Positions 27,612-35,900 of a DNA stretch of 64,000 nt are shown here, one piece after another. The notes beneath the pieces were generated by a model. It saw only the letters and a program-made list of their open reading frames with translations, searched no databases and was not told the DNA's origin. The translations under genes and the position numbers were made by a program. Origin of the DNA: Bacillus sp. FSL K6-3431 (GTDB lineage: Bacteria; Bacillota; Bacilli; Bacillales; Bacillaceae_C); NCBI RefSeq assembly GCF_038002605.1, contig NZ_JBBOCT010000001.1, forward strand, positions 3,782,001 through 3,846,000, written 5' to 3'. Positions within the stretch are counted from its first letter, which is position 1. Each line of letters opens with the position of its first letter.

Positions 27612-27653
27612 AGAAAAAGAGCCAATTTCACTAGTGAAATTGGCTCTTTTTCT
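27612..27653. terminator. Perfect 42-bp palindromic bidirectional terminator
   Basis: Each 21-base half (starting AGAAAAAGAGCCAATTTCAC) is the exact complement of the other, with A and T runs at the outer ends. It lies between the MFS remnant and the convergent SIMPL gene and can stop transcription from both sides. Confidence 0.85.
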
Positions 27654-27728
27654 ATAATAGCAGAGAAATTATCCACATTGTTTTTCTTGGATCATAATCA
27701 TATAAAATTGTTTCAAGGAATTTCAGCG

Positions 27729-28388
27729 TTAATAAACAAATTCAGCTGTAATGCTGCTTATTATTTCTATTATGCCTGGCTGTATTGGAGTAGCTGCTTC
27801 GCTTTTTGCGAATGCGGTTGTATGAAAAGGAATCGGACCTTCTTGATCCTGGACATTTTCAACTACTGATATAGGTGCCTTCGTTAAAATAACTCTTATC
27901 GTATTGGCAATCGTCTCCGCTTTCTGACCGGCATTAATGATAGCCAGAGATAATGCCTGTTGATAATATTGATTGTAGTCTGATGTATCAAAACTAATCC
28001 CCAAAATAGTATTTGCTCCATTGCTAACAGCAGTATCCACAACCAAACCCGTATTTTCTATATGCTCCACGGTTATATGAAGCATATGCTCTACCTTATA
28101 ATTCCGGAAAATTTGTTTTCCATCATTATAGTCGTATTGTGGAAAAATTGAATAATTAACAGTTTGGATCTGCTCATTAGTTATTCCAATCTGATTCAGC
28201 GCCTTTTTTATATTTGAAATTGTAATAGCGTTGCTTTCCTGAGCTTGGGATAATGATTGATCTTCAGTTGAGGCTCCAAGTGTAACGTCTGCCTTATTCG
28301 GCTGTATAGATACGATGCCTTCCCCGGTTACTCTAATTACATTCGGCTTACTATTCTCAGAAGACCGGTATGTTGATTGATATTGCAA
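27729..28388 (-). CDS. SIMPL-domain (DUF541) protein
   Basis: A 219-residue SIMPL-domain protein. The family start IRVTGEGIVSIQPNKADVTLG and the segment QTVNYSIFPQYDY are clear. The C-terminal half contains ALSLAIINAGQKAETIA. The YIGGI-type outer-membrane members carry signal peptides, but none is visible here, so it is probably cytoplasmic or exported by another route. The start is TTG at 28388, with a weak ribosome-binding site; no better in-frame start lies upstream. Function unknown. Confidence 0.8.
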   Translation of the reverse strand: MQYQSTYRSSENSKPNVIRVTGEGIVSIQPNKADVTLGASTEDQSLSQAQESNAITISNIKKALNQIGITNEQIQTVNYSIFPQYDYNDGKQIFRNYKVEHMLHITVEHIENTGLVVDTAVSNGANTILGISFDTSDYNQYYQQALSLAIINAGQKAETIANTIRVILTKAPISVVENVQDQEGPIPFHTTAFAKSEAATPIQPGIIEIISSITAEFVY

Positions 28389-28398
28389 AATGATCGCC

Positions 28399-28437
28399 CG
28401 CTTTCCATCGTTTATATGATATGTACGATGGAAAGCG
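28399..28437. repeat. 13-bp inverted repeat upstream of the SIMPL gene
   Basis: CGCTTTCCATCGT (28399-28411) and ACGATGGAAAGCG (28425-28437) are perfect inverse complements with a 13-base loop, immediately upstream of the SIMPL gene. It could be an operator or an mRNA leader hairpin. Confidence 0.5.
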
Positions 28438-28483
28438 AAATAAGATACAGTATTTTTAATTAATTATAAAAAAGTAGAGCAAT

Positions 28484-28524
28484 CTGCGAGTGGCCAGTAA
28501 TGGTGAGTAAGTGGCTTATAAAAC
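28484..28524 (+). repeat. Single diverged copy of the GAGTGGC repeat unit
   Basis: GAGTGGCCAGTAA (28488-28500) and AAGTGGCTTATAAA (28509-28522) are the two half-units that build the tandem arrays at 40230-40513 and 46827-47403. CTGCGAGTGGCCA is identical to the array at 40230. It is followed by the DnaA-box element at 28534. Confidence 0.75.
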
Positions 28525-28533
28525 TCGAAACAT

Positions 28534-28700
28534 CGTTGATGAATACACAAAAAAAGGAATAGTTACAGTAATCTTGCATTAAACAGAGAAAATGGTAAGT
28601 GAATTGTAATTAAGTTTCAATTTCAGCAGCCAATGAGTATGAATGTGAGAGTAACTATAACTTATTCACAAAGTTCACTCATTTATCCACATTATTCACA
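28534..28700 (+). repeat. DnaA-box-like cluster element, copy 1
   Basis: Starts with CGTTGAT (28534-28540). DnaA-box-like nonamers follow in one orientation: TTATTCACA (28662-28670), TTATCCACA (28683-28691, perfect consensus) and TTATTCACA (28692-28700). The boxes are 21 and 9 bases apart. The same register is found in the copy at 40542. The element lies 150 bases upstream of the GntR-type regulator gene. Confidence 0.65.
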
Positions 28701-28801
28701 CTTCCACATGTATAAGTCTTCTTTCCTCTCAAATTACTAACAGGAACGGTTTTATTAACAATTTAAAATTTACAATAGAATATAAAACACGGATGTGTTA
28801 G

Positions 28802-28814
28802 TATACTTAGTATA
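28802..28814. promoter_or_regulatory. Candidate operator of the GntR/LacI-hybrid regulator (own promoter region)
   Basis: TATACTTAGTATA is a perfect palindrome (TATAC and GTATA around TTA), 35 bases upstream of the probable original start of the regulator. The same form occurs at 30002-30014 before the ABC operon, as expected for autoregulation plus operon control. Confidence 0.65.
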
Positions 28815-28851
28815 AAATAGACATAGGTGATGACATATAAAAAACGTACCA

Positions 28852-29913
28852 TTGTATCAACAGATAAAGGATTATATTAAAGAACAAATACTATCCGGTG
28901 ACTTGCGCCTTGGAAACTTAGTTCCATCTGAAAAAGAATTAATGGAAAAGTTTCACGTTAGCCAAATTACGACCAAAAATGCTCTTAATGGACTTGCGGA
29001 GGAAGGGATAGTAAAAAGAATTAAGGGAAAGGGGACGTTTGTTGAAGAAAGCAGTTTACTTAAACATTCTGATCAACAGATAAATAATTCTAAAGGTATA
29101 ATCGGCCTTATTTTGCCGAGTATGAAGACAAAGGTAGAGCAAGAATTTGTCAATTATATAGAAAAGTATGTTTCGGAAAATAAGTATAGTTTAATGATCA
29201 AGATCACAAGAGAATCGCAGTTTGAAGAGACGTACGCGATTGAAGCGTTTCGTGAATTAGGCGTTAAAGGAGTGATTATTTTTCCGACGGAGAAGGAGAC
29301 ATATAATGAATCTGTTCTTCGGCTTACGCTTGATAAATATCCTCTAGTTTTAATAGATCGATATTTAGAAAATATACGGACATATAGTGTATCTTCAGAA
29401 AATGAAACGAGCACTTTTGAGGCCATTTCGTACTTGATCCATAACGGTTATAAGCATATTGGGTTGGTATCCCCGTTAATTACTAATACGGTTACGATTG
29501 AAAGATCGAAAGGGTTTGAAGAAGCCTTTGCAAAAAGTGAAGTAATCATGGATAAAAATCTTTGGCTATTAATAAATTTTAATAAAATATCTAAAGATCA
29601 AACACCTCTATTAATAAAAGAATTCCTGTTGAAAAAATCAGAAATAACAGCAATCTTTGTTATGAATGCTGAATTAGCACGATATACATATATCGCTATA
29701 GAGTCTATCAAAAATGAACAATCGAGAAATATTAAATTAATCTCTTTTGACGATCCGGGAATTGATGGGATTACTTATATGCAACAGAATATTGAGGAAT
29801 GTAGCAAAAAAACGGTTGAATTATTGCAAAAACAAATAAATGGGGAATATGATCCGAAACGAGTTTTCGTTCCTGTTCGATTAGAAAATAACGAGAATAT
29901 AGATAGCATTTAG
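28852..29913 (+). CDS. GntR/LacI-hybrid regulator (AraR-like) of the sulfated-glycan locus
   Basis: A 353-residue regulator with an N-terminal GntR winged helix (PSEKELMEKFHVSQITTKNA, wing RIKGKGTFVEE). It is fused to a LacI/PBP-type effector domain from about residue 80, the AraR arrangement. The TTG at 28852 is the first standard start but has no ribosome-binding site at proper distance. An AGGTGATG site lies correctly placed for codon 28837, which is ATA and opens KNVPLYQQIKDYI, the usual GntR N-terminus. The original start may therefore have been ATG at 28837. It probably controls 30081-39383 through the TATAC-N3-GTATA sites. Confidence 0.87.
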   Translation: MYQQIKDYIKEQILSGDLRLGNLVPSEKELMEKFHVSQITTKNALNGLAEEGIVKRIKGKGTFVEESSLLKHSDQQINNSKGIIGLILPSMKTKVEQEFVNYIEKYVSENKYSLMIKITRESQFEETYAIEAFRELGVKGVIIFPTEKETYNESVLRLTLDKYPLVLIDRYLENIRTYSVSSENETSTFEAISYLIHNGYKHIGLVSPLITNTVTIERSKGFEEAFAKSEVIMDKNLWLLINFNKISKDQTPLLIKEFLLKKSEITAIFVMNAELARYTYIAIESIKNEQSRNIKLISFDDPGIDGITYMQQNIEECSKKTVELLQKQINGEYDPKRVFVPVRLENNENIDSI

Positions 29914-29919
29914 TTAGAG

Positions 29920-29957
29920 CCTTATAAGTCTTCTTTAATAAGACTTATAAGGTTTTT
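29920..29957 (+). terminator. Terminator after the GntR/LacI-hybrid regulator
   Basis: CCTTATAAGTCTT (29920-29932) pairs perfectly with AAGACTTATAAGG (29940-29952), followed by six Ts. Confidence 0.85.
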
Positions 29958-29980
29958 TATTGATTGGGAAACATAAATAG

Positions 29981-30014
29981 TATACTTATATCATTTTATA
30001 CTATACCTAGTATA
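29981..30014. promoter_or_regulatory. Candidate operator(s) upstream of the sulfated-glycan ABC operon
   Basis: TATACCTAGTATA (30002-30014) repeats the palindrome found before the regulator gene and sits in a wider AT-rich palindrome (TTTTATAC on the left, TATAAAAG on the right). A half-like site TATACTTATA lies at 29981-29990. The binding-protein gene starts at 30081. Confidence 0.65.
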
Positions 30015-30080
30015 TAAAAGTATTAGAATCTTTAATAGTATTAAAAATGTAAGGGATTACATTATAAGGGGGATTTAATA

Positions 30081-31412
30081 TTGAAGAAGTTCAGATGGGG
30101 ATACTTAATGTTTGTATTATGTACTTTTTTATTGATTGCAGGCTGTAACAATACTGAGAAAACAGAAGGAAAGACAAAAACTGGAGAAGATGTTATTGAA
30201 CTATCCTTTATGGGGCATGGCAATCCTGATGAAAAGAAAATCTTTCAATCTGTTATTAAATCATTTGAAGAAAAATACAAGAATGTAAAAGTAAAATATA
30301 CGAGTGTACCACCCGCTGAATATTCGCAAAAACTATCAACCTTGATTGCTTCAGGAAAGCAACCAGATGTATATTATGCTGCTGGTCCGGAATTTTCCAG
30401 ATTTGCAAGTGCTGGTGAACTATTAAACCTACAGCAATATTTAGATTCTACAGATATTTTTAATCCGGATAATGTATGGGAACAGGCTTTGGACCGATAT
30501 CGATTTAATGGTGAAGTGGTTGGTCAAGGTGATCTATATGGATTGCCAAAAGATATTGGACCATGGGCAATGGCGTATAACAAGGACTTGTTTGATGAAG
30601 CTGGAGTTGAATATCCTTCCCAAGAAGTTGGTAAATGGACGTGGAATGAATTTTTAGAAGCTGCGAAAAAATTGTCCAAGGATACGAATGACGATGGAAA
30701 AATTGATCAATATGGAATCGCTGGATTTCCGCTAGAGACGGCGGTTTGGGGCAATGGTGCTGATTATATAGATTATGAAACTGGTGAAATGAAAATTGAT
30801 AGTCCTGAATTTATAGAGGCCATGCAATTTGTTGCAGATTTAAGTCTTAAACATAAAGTATCGCCTTCTCAAGAGGCAGAAAAAGCTCAGAATTCATATA
30901 CACGATTTGTTTCTGGAGGAGTAGCGATGTTCCCAATGGGTCCATGGGATCAACCTGGGTTTTGGGAATTGCCTTTTGGATGGGATCTCGCTCCGTGGCC
31001 AGCTAGTCCAAATACAGGTGAAACGGCAACATGGCTTGGCTCTATGGGATTCGTTGTGTCAAAGAAAACGAAGCAACCCGATGAAGCATTTGCACTGGCT
31101 TCATACTTATCCTTAGATGAAGACGGGCAAAGACAGTTTATGGAACTTGGTCAACAGGTCCCTAATTTAAAGGATTTAACGGAAAATGAATTTTTGTCAA
31201 TGGAACAAGCTCCTGAAAATCGCCAAGAATTTGTTAATATTATTCAAGATTATGGTAGGCCCAGTTTAGGATGGAAATCAGCAGATGTTAAATGGTTAGA
31301 TACTTTTAAGCAAGACGCAGCAAAAGTTTGGAATGGTGACATGTCAGTGGAGGAATGGGTAAAGCAAGAAAAACCAAAGTTAGAAGAATTATATCAAAAA
31401 GGTAATATGTAA
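30081..31412 (+). CDS. Sugar-binding lipoprotein of the sulfated-glycan importer
   Basis: A 443-residue MalE/UgpB-type family 1 binding protein. The lipobox LIAGC ends the signal peptide near residue 23. Family segments include AAGPEFSRFASAGELLNL, PWAMAYNKDLFDEAG, GVAMFPMGPWDQP and LGSMGFVVSKKTKQPDEA. TTG at 30081 follows GGGGGA. The ligand is unknown. The downstream GH43, GH2 and sulfatase suggest a sulfated, arabinose- or xylose-bearing oligosaccharide. Confidence 0.9.
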   Translation: MKKFRWGYLMFVLCTFLLIAGCNNTEKTEGKTKTGEDVIELSFMGHGNPDEKKIFQSVIKSFEEKYKNVKVKYTSVPPAEYSQKLSTLIASGKQPDVYYAAGPEFSRFASAGELLNLQQYLDSTDIFNPDNVWEQALDRYRFNGEVVGQGDLYGLPKDIGPWAMAYNKDLFDEAGVEYPSQEVGKWTWNEFLEAAKKLSKDTNDDGKIDQYGIAGFPLETAVWGNGADYIDYETGEMKIDSPEFIEAMQFVADLSLKHKVSPSQEAEKAQNSYTRFVSGGVAMFPMGPWDQPGFWELPFGWDLAPWPASPNTGETATWLGSMGFVVSKKTKQPDEAFALASYLSLDEDGQRQFMELGQQVPNLKDLTENEFLSMEQAPENRQEFVNIIQDYGRPSLGWKSADVKWLDTFKQDAAKVWNGDMSVEEWVKQEKPKLEELYQKGNM

Positions 31413-31434
31413 GTACCTCGATATGGAACGATGG

Positions 31435-31472
31435 ATATAATCTAGTGGTTTATAGCAGCTACTAGATTATAT
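31435..31472 (+). promoter_or_regulatory. Intercistronic hairpin between binding protein and permeases
   Basis: ATATAATCTAGT (31435-31446) and ACTAGATTATAT (31461-31472) are perfect complements around a 14-base loop. In comparable mal operons such a hairpin protects the binding-protein mRNA or attenuates transcription, giving excess binding protein over permease. Confidence 0.55.
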
Positions 31473-31524
31473 TTGAAAGAAACCTTTTGCATCATTCTAA
31501 AAGGTAAGAATAGGAGGGGACTCA

Positions 31525-32466
31525 TTGAAAGTAGAAGACAGAAAAAAGGGCGTAACCCTTAAAAGAAGGTCAACCTTTTCAAATATGCCTGGATACAAAA
31601 AGAAAGAAATATTATTGGCTTACTTTTTTGTAGCATCTCCAATTATTGGATTTCTATTATTTGGTTTAGTTCCGACTATATGGTCTGTTGGTCTTAGTTT
31701 TACCGAGTGGAATTTGATAGATTCACCAAAATTTATAGGGATAGACAATTATAAGGAATTAGTAAAGGACGAAAAGCTATACAAATCAATCTTTAATACC
31801 GTCTATTTGATGATAGGGATTCCGATAGGGATGATCATATCTTTAGTTTTAGCCGTTATGATGAATAGGAAAATCAAAGGAATAACAGTTTTTAGGGCAA
31901 TTTATTATATACCAGTTATTTCACCAATTATTGCAGTAGCTTTAGTATGGCAATGGATTTTTAATTATGATTACGGTCTTTTAAATAATATGCTTTGGGA
32001 ATGGTTTGGAATGGAAGGACCTAACTGGTTGGGAAATGCAGCTTGGGTTAAACCATCTCTAATAATTATTGGAGTTTGGGCAGGAGTTGGAGGTACGATG
32101 ATACTTTATTTGGCTGGACTTCAATCCATTCCCGATTCCTATTATGAAGCCGCAGATGTGGATGGGGCTAATATATTCCAGAAGTTTTTTAGAATTACTT
32201 TGCCGCTATTAACGCCTATTCACTTTTTTGTGCTTGTTATGGGGGTTATTGGTTCTTTTCAATCATTTAGTCAAATTTATGTGCTTGCCAGTGATGGAGG
32301 CCCTGAATATAGTGCAGCAACAATTGTGTTTTACATCTTCGAAAATGGATTTAAGTATTATGACATGGGTTATGCAAGTGCAGCCGCATGGATTCTTGGT
32401 GTAATTGTATTTATTGTTACTTTAATCCAATTTAAGTTGTCTAAACGCTGGGTTTATGAAGGATAG
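31525..32466 (+). CDS. ABC sugar permease, MalF/UgpA-type
   Basis: A 313-residue permease with six membrane segments and a charged N-terminal tail. The EAA loop is YEAADVDGANIFQKFFRITLP, usual for contact with an MsmX-type ATPase. TTG at 31525 follows GGAGGGG. It pairs with the MalG-type permease 18 bases downstream. No ATPase gene is in the locus. Confidence 0.92.
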   Translation: MKVEDRKKGVTLKRRSTFSNMPGYKKKEILLAYFFVASPIIGFLLFGLVPTIWSVGLSFTEWNLIDSPKFIGIDNYKELVKDEKLYKSIFNTVYLMIGIPIGMIISLVLAVMMNRKIKGITVFRAIYYIPVISPIIAVALVWQWIFNYDYGLLNNMLWEWFGMEGPNWLGNAAWVKPSLIIIGVWAGVGGTMILYLAGLQSIPDSYYEAADVDGANIFQKFFRITLPLLTPIHFFVLVMGVIGSFQSFSQIYVLASDGGPEYSAATIVFYIFENGFKYYDMGYASAAAWILGVIVFIVTLIQFKLSKRWVYEG

Positions 32467-32484
32467 GATAAGGAGGATTAAGGT

Positions 32485-33321
32485 ATGAGACGAGAAAAGA
32501 TACTAAACTTATGGGCATTTCTAATATTATTATCTGGGACAGCTATGATGCTTATACCATTTATTTGGTCTATTTCTACATCATTAAAAGATCAAAAGAA
32601 TATCTTTCAGGTGCCACCTAAGTGGATACCCGATCCAGTAACTTTTCAGCATTATATAGATGTATGGAAGGAAATTCCTATGTTAAGTGGGTTTATTAAT
32701 ACGTTAATTGTTGTCGTTTTGGTTTTAGTAGTCGGTATTTTCACATCAACAATGGCAGCATATGCTTTTGCAAAAATTGATTTTCCATTTAAAGAAGCTA
32801 TTTTTTTAGCTTTACTTGGGACGATGATGATTCCCTTTGCGGTAGTAATGATACCACAATTTATTATGTTCTCTAAATTGAACTGGGTTGATACTTTACT
32901 TCCATTAATTATTCCAGGCTTGTTTGGAAATATCGTAGTCGTCTTCTTTTTAAGACAATTTTTACAAACTGCTCTCCCTGATGAGTTATTAGATGCTGCG
33001 AAAATTGATGGCAGTGGTTTTTTTCGAACATTCTTTTCGATGGTTCTCCCTGTTGCTAAGCCGGCAATCGCAGCTCAGGCAGCTTTAGGGTTTATGGGTA
33101 TATGGAATGACTTTTTAGGTCCGTTAATTTATTTGCATTCACCTGAGAAGCAAACAATCCAGGTTATCATTGCCTCTATGCAAGCTCAATATATGAGTTC
33201 ATCCAATTATCCATTAATACTCGCGGCATCTGTTATTTCTATGATACCTTGCGTGATCGTCTTCTTGTTTGCTCAGAAACACTTTATTCAATCTTTAGCT
33301 ATTAGCGGAATTAAGGGATAA
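32485..33321 (+). CDS. ABC sugar permease, MalG/UgpE-type
   Basis: A 278-residue permease with six membrane segments. The EAA loop reads LDAAKIDGSGFFRTFFSMVLP. The C-terminus LAISGIKG is the conserved MalG-type end that contacts the ATPase pair. ATG at 32485 follows AGGAGG. It completes the importer of the binding protein at 30081. Confidence 0.92.
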   Translation: MRREKILNLWAFLILLSGTAMMLIPFIWSISTSLKDQKNIFQVPPKWIPDPVTFQHYIDVWKEIPMLSGFINTLIVVVLVLVVGIFTSTMAAYAFAKIDFPFKEAIFLALLGTMMIPFAVVMIPQFIMFSKLNWVDTLLPLIIPGLFGNIVVVFFLRQFLQTALPDELLDAAKIDGSGFFRTFFSMVLPVAKPAIAAQAALGFMGIWNDFLGPLIYLHSPEKQTIQVIIASMQAQYMSSSNYPLILAASVISMIPCVIVFLFAQKHFIQSLAISGIKG

Positions 33322-33365
33322 ATGTATGGTTTGATTCGAGCTGTAATAGTGTATAGGAGGTAAAG

Positions 33366-35795
33366 ATGCTTTATAAACAGTTGTCGGCAATCACTGCAAT
33401 CTGTTTGCTACTTATGATAGGAAGCGGTTGCGAGCATGCGACCGAAAAGGAGGTCAACATAAATATGGATAAGGAATCGTCATACGCTAATCCTTTTTCA
33501 GAGCTGTCTAATGAATGGCCAGATTATGGAAATGGTGATCCATACATTCTTCGACATAATGGCATGTATTTCTTATATGTGAGTACAAAGGATTCCAGAG
33601 TAGGAATAAAAGCGTGGAGTTCTCAAGATCTAGTCAATTGGACATATGCAGGGTTAGTAACGGAGGATGAACGAACAACTTCTGCTTATGCACCTGAAGT
33701 TGTTTATTGGAACGGCAGATTTTATATGTATACATCACCAGCTGGACAAGGTCACTATGTTTTAAGCAGTGAAAGTCCAACGGGTCCATTCGAAGTCGAA
33801 ACAGAAAATCTGGGTATGTCTATCGATGGTTCGGTGTTTATCGATGATGACGGCTCATGGTATTTTACAAATGCAGGCGACAAAGGGATAGTTGGTCATA
33901 AAATGGCCGATCCATATACCTTCGATTATGGTGTTAATACGAATGTTTTCTTAGGACATTGGACGGAAGGTTCCATGATCATAAAGAAGAATGGACATTA
34001 TTATATGACCTATACGGGAAATCATGTGTTTAGTAAGGGATACAGGATCAATTATGCTGTTTCAGACGAAAATCCTCTTGAAGGATATGAAGTGCCAGAG
34101 CATAATCCAATCATTATTAGTACGAGAGATGATTTTAATGGGCTTGGGCATAACTCTATTGTGTTAGGTCCGAATTTAGATTCATATTATGCTGTTTATC
34201 ATAACTTAATCGGAAGATCCACAGAAGGTCCGCCAGTTCGAAAAATGAATATCGATCGATTTGTTTTTAATGGAAAGAAAATGGATGTGTTAGGCCCGAC
34301 GAATTTTGATGTGCCTATTCCAGAACGCCCGGTTTATGAAAAAAGATGGAGCGAAGATGAGGAGCCTATTTTAGAGGATGAAAAGAGATGGCTAAGTGAT
34401 GAAAAGACGGAAGCCTATTATACTGCAGAGTATAATTTAAAAATAAACGAATCAACCGAGAAATCGCAATTTGCAGTACTTTTATCATATGAAGATGAAA
34501 ATAACTTTGGGTCCATCTCCATTAATCTAGAGGAGAAAAGGATTGATTTAAACCAAGTGAGAGATGGAGTAGAAAAGGTGCTTGGCTCAGGGAATTATCC
34601 TAATGAATTTGACTTTACAAAGCTTCATACACTTAGAGTCGAAAACAAAAAGACAAGGACTATTGTATTTTTGGACGGAATGAACAAAATAGAGGTCGAA
34701 AATACTGACTTTGGGCGAGGGGAAATTGGATATGAATTCGAAAATGTAGAACCAGCGCTTGCTTATACTGCCTTCTCAAATCATGTCGATAGTTCCAGCG
34801 ATTTTGAAGTATATAAACCATTGCCTGGCACGATTGAAGCGGTCCATTACTTAGAAGGAGAGAATCGCGGATTTTATATAAAAAACCCTTTAGAAAAGGA
34901 AGGCTACCGAAGTAAGGTTCCTATTCGGTTGAAAGAAAATGGGGCTTACTCCGTATCTTTAATGGATAAAGGAGATTGGCTTAAATACAAGGTGAATGCA
35001 ATGGAAACAGGTATGTATGAAGTCAGTGCAGTTATCAATCCTCACTCACTTAAAAAGGATATAGCTATAGGAATATCGATAGACGATCAGAAAGTGGATA
35101 CTTTTAAGGTATCAAAAAAAGAAATAGATCTTGAAACGGAGTCACTAAAAGTGCGTCTTGGCAAAGTGAAAATGGAAAAAGGGCTTCATGTATTAAAACT
35201 TATGCTTGAACGTGGGGAAGTTGAGGTTGACCATCTGGAAGTGTATCGCGTTTCAGATGAGGAGATTGATATTCCAAATGGATTTAGTGAGGTAGAAGAG
35301 GACGATATCCATGGATCGTGGATGCAGAAAGAAGAAGGTGTTAACTCCAATTCTACAGAAGATATGAAAATGTATGTGGGGGATGAGAAATGGACTGACT
35401 TGGAAGTGCACTCAACATTTGAAATTAACAATGAATTTATGGACGATGCCGGATTATTAGTAAGGGTCACAAATGAATCCAATTTTGAACATCAAGTAAG
35501 AGATTCTTTGATAGGCTATTATCTTTCATTTAATACAAGGGAAATCGCATTGCAAAAACTAAACTACGATTCTACCCTTTTAAAAGCTGTATCGGTTTCG
35601 TTGGAGCAAGGGAAAGAGTATCAATTGCGTGTATTGGTCCAAGCGAATGAACTCAAGGTATTTTTAGATGATGATAAAGAACCGATCATTTCCTATAAGG
35701 ATCCTGATGCATTGATGTATGGAAAAGTAGGAGTGAGATCCGTATATTCGGATGTTTTTTTCAAAAATATCGCTATTAAGTCTTTATCTCGATAA
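33366..35795 (+). CDS. Surface-anchored GH43 glycosidase lipoprotein with accessory domains
   Basis: An 809-residue enzyme. The signal peptide ends in lipobox MIGSGC with Cys22. The GH43 five-bladed propeller (about 50-320) shows Asp58 in NGDPY (base), Asp154 in SIDGS (pKa modulator) and Glu201 in HWTEGS (acid). A beta-sandwich (about 340-475) follows. A CBM6-like module (about 490-630, KGDWLKYKV) and a LamG-like C-terminal sandwich (about 645-809) end the protein. GH43 enzymes are mostly arabinofuranosidases, xylosidases or galactosidases; which one cannot be told here. It should trim glycan chains at the cell surface before import. ATG at 33366 follows TAGGAGG. Confidence 0.88.
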   Translation: MLYKQLSAITAICLLLMIGSGCEHATEKEVNINMDKESSYANPFSELSNEWPDYGNGDPYILRHNGMYFLYVSTKDSRVGIKAWSSQDLVNWTYAGLVTEDERTTSAYAPEVVYWNGRFYMYTSPAGQGHYVLSSESPTGPFEVETENLGMSIDGSVFIDDDGSWYFTNAGDKGIVGHKMADPYTFDYGVNTNVFLGHWTEGSMIIKKNGHYYMTYTGNHVFSKGYRINYAVSDENPLEGYEVPEHNPIIISTRDDFNGLGHNSIVLGPNLDSYYAVYHNLIGRSTEGPPVRKMNIDRFVFNGKKMDVLGPTNFDVPIPERPVYEKRWSEDEEPILEDEKRWLSDEKTEAYYTAEYNLKINESTEKSQFAVLLSYEDENNFGSISINLEEKRIDLNQVRDGVEKVLGSGNYPNEFDFTKLHTLRVENKKTRTIVFLDGMNKIEVENTDFGRGEIGYEFENVEPALAYTAFSNHVDSSSDFEVYKPLPGTIEAVHYLEGENRGFYIKNPLEKEGYRSKVPIRLKENGAYSVSLMDKGDWLKYKVNAMETGMYEVSAVINPHSLKKDIAIGISIDDQKVDTFKVSKKEIDLETESLKVRLGKVKMEKGLHVLKLMLERGEVEVDHLEVYRVSDEEIDIPNGFSEVEEDDIHGSWMQKEEGVNSNSTEDMKMYVGDEKWTDLEVHSTFEINNEFMDDAGLLVRVTNESNFEHQVRDSLIGYYLSFNTREIALQKLNYDSTLLKAVSVSLEQGKEYQLRVLVQANELKVFLDDDKEPIISYKDPDALMYGKVGVRSVYSDVFFKNIAIKSLSR

Positions 35796-35802
35796 TTATA
35801 GA

Positions 35803-35834
35803 GTGAACTCGTTTCAGCAAGCTGAAACATCGGG
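35803..35834 (+). repeat. 32-bp repeat with perfect hairpin, copy 1
   Basis: The segment begins GTGAACTCGTTTCAGCAAGC and ends ACATCGGG. GTTTCAGC-AA-GCTGAAAC (35811-35828) is a perfect hairpin. The same 32 bases, with two differences, occur inverted at 54026-54057. Homology extends weakly on the right (CTAAAACCCTAAAG here, CTAAAACACTAAAG there). It lies between the GH43 and GH2 genes and may also affect transcription there. Confidence 0.7.
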
Positions 35835-35900
35835 CGTCAGATGAGGGCTAAAACCCTAAAGAAAAACCAATATAAATAAGCTAAAGGAGAAATGATCTAA

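Noticed and set aside
28660..28700. Chromosomal replication origin
   Set aside because: DnaA-box-like sites are present, but there is no dnaA, dnaN, rpmH or DNA-unwinding region with gene-strand switch, so oriC itself is unlikely.
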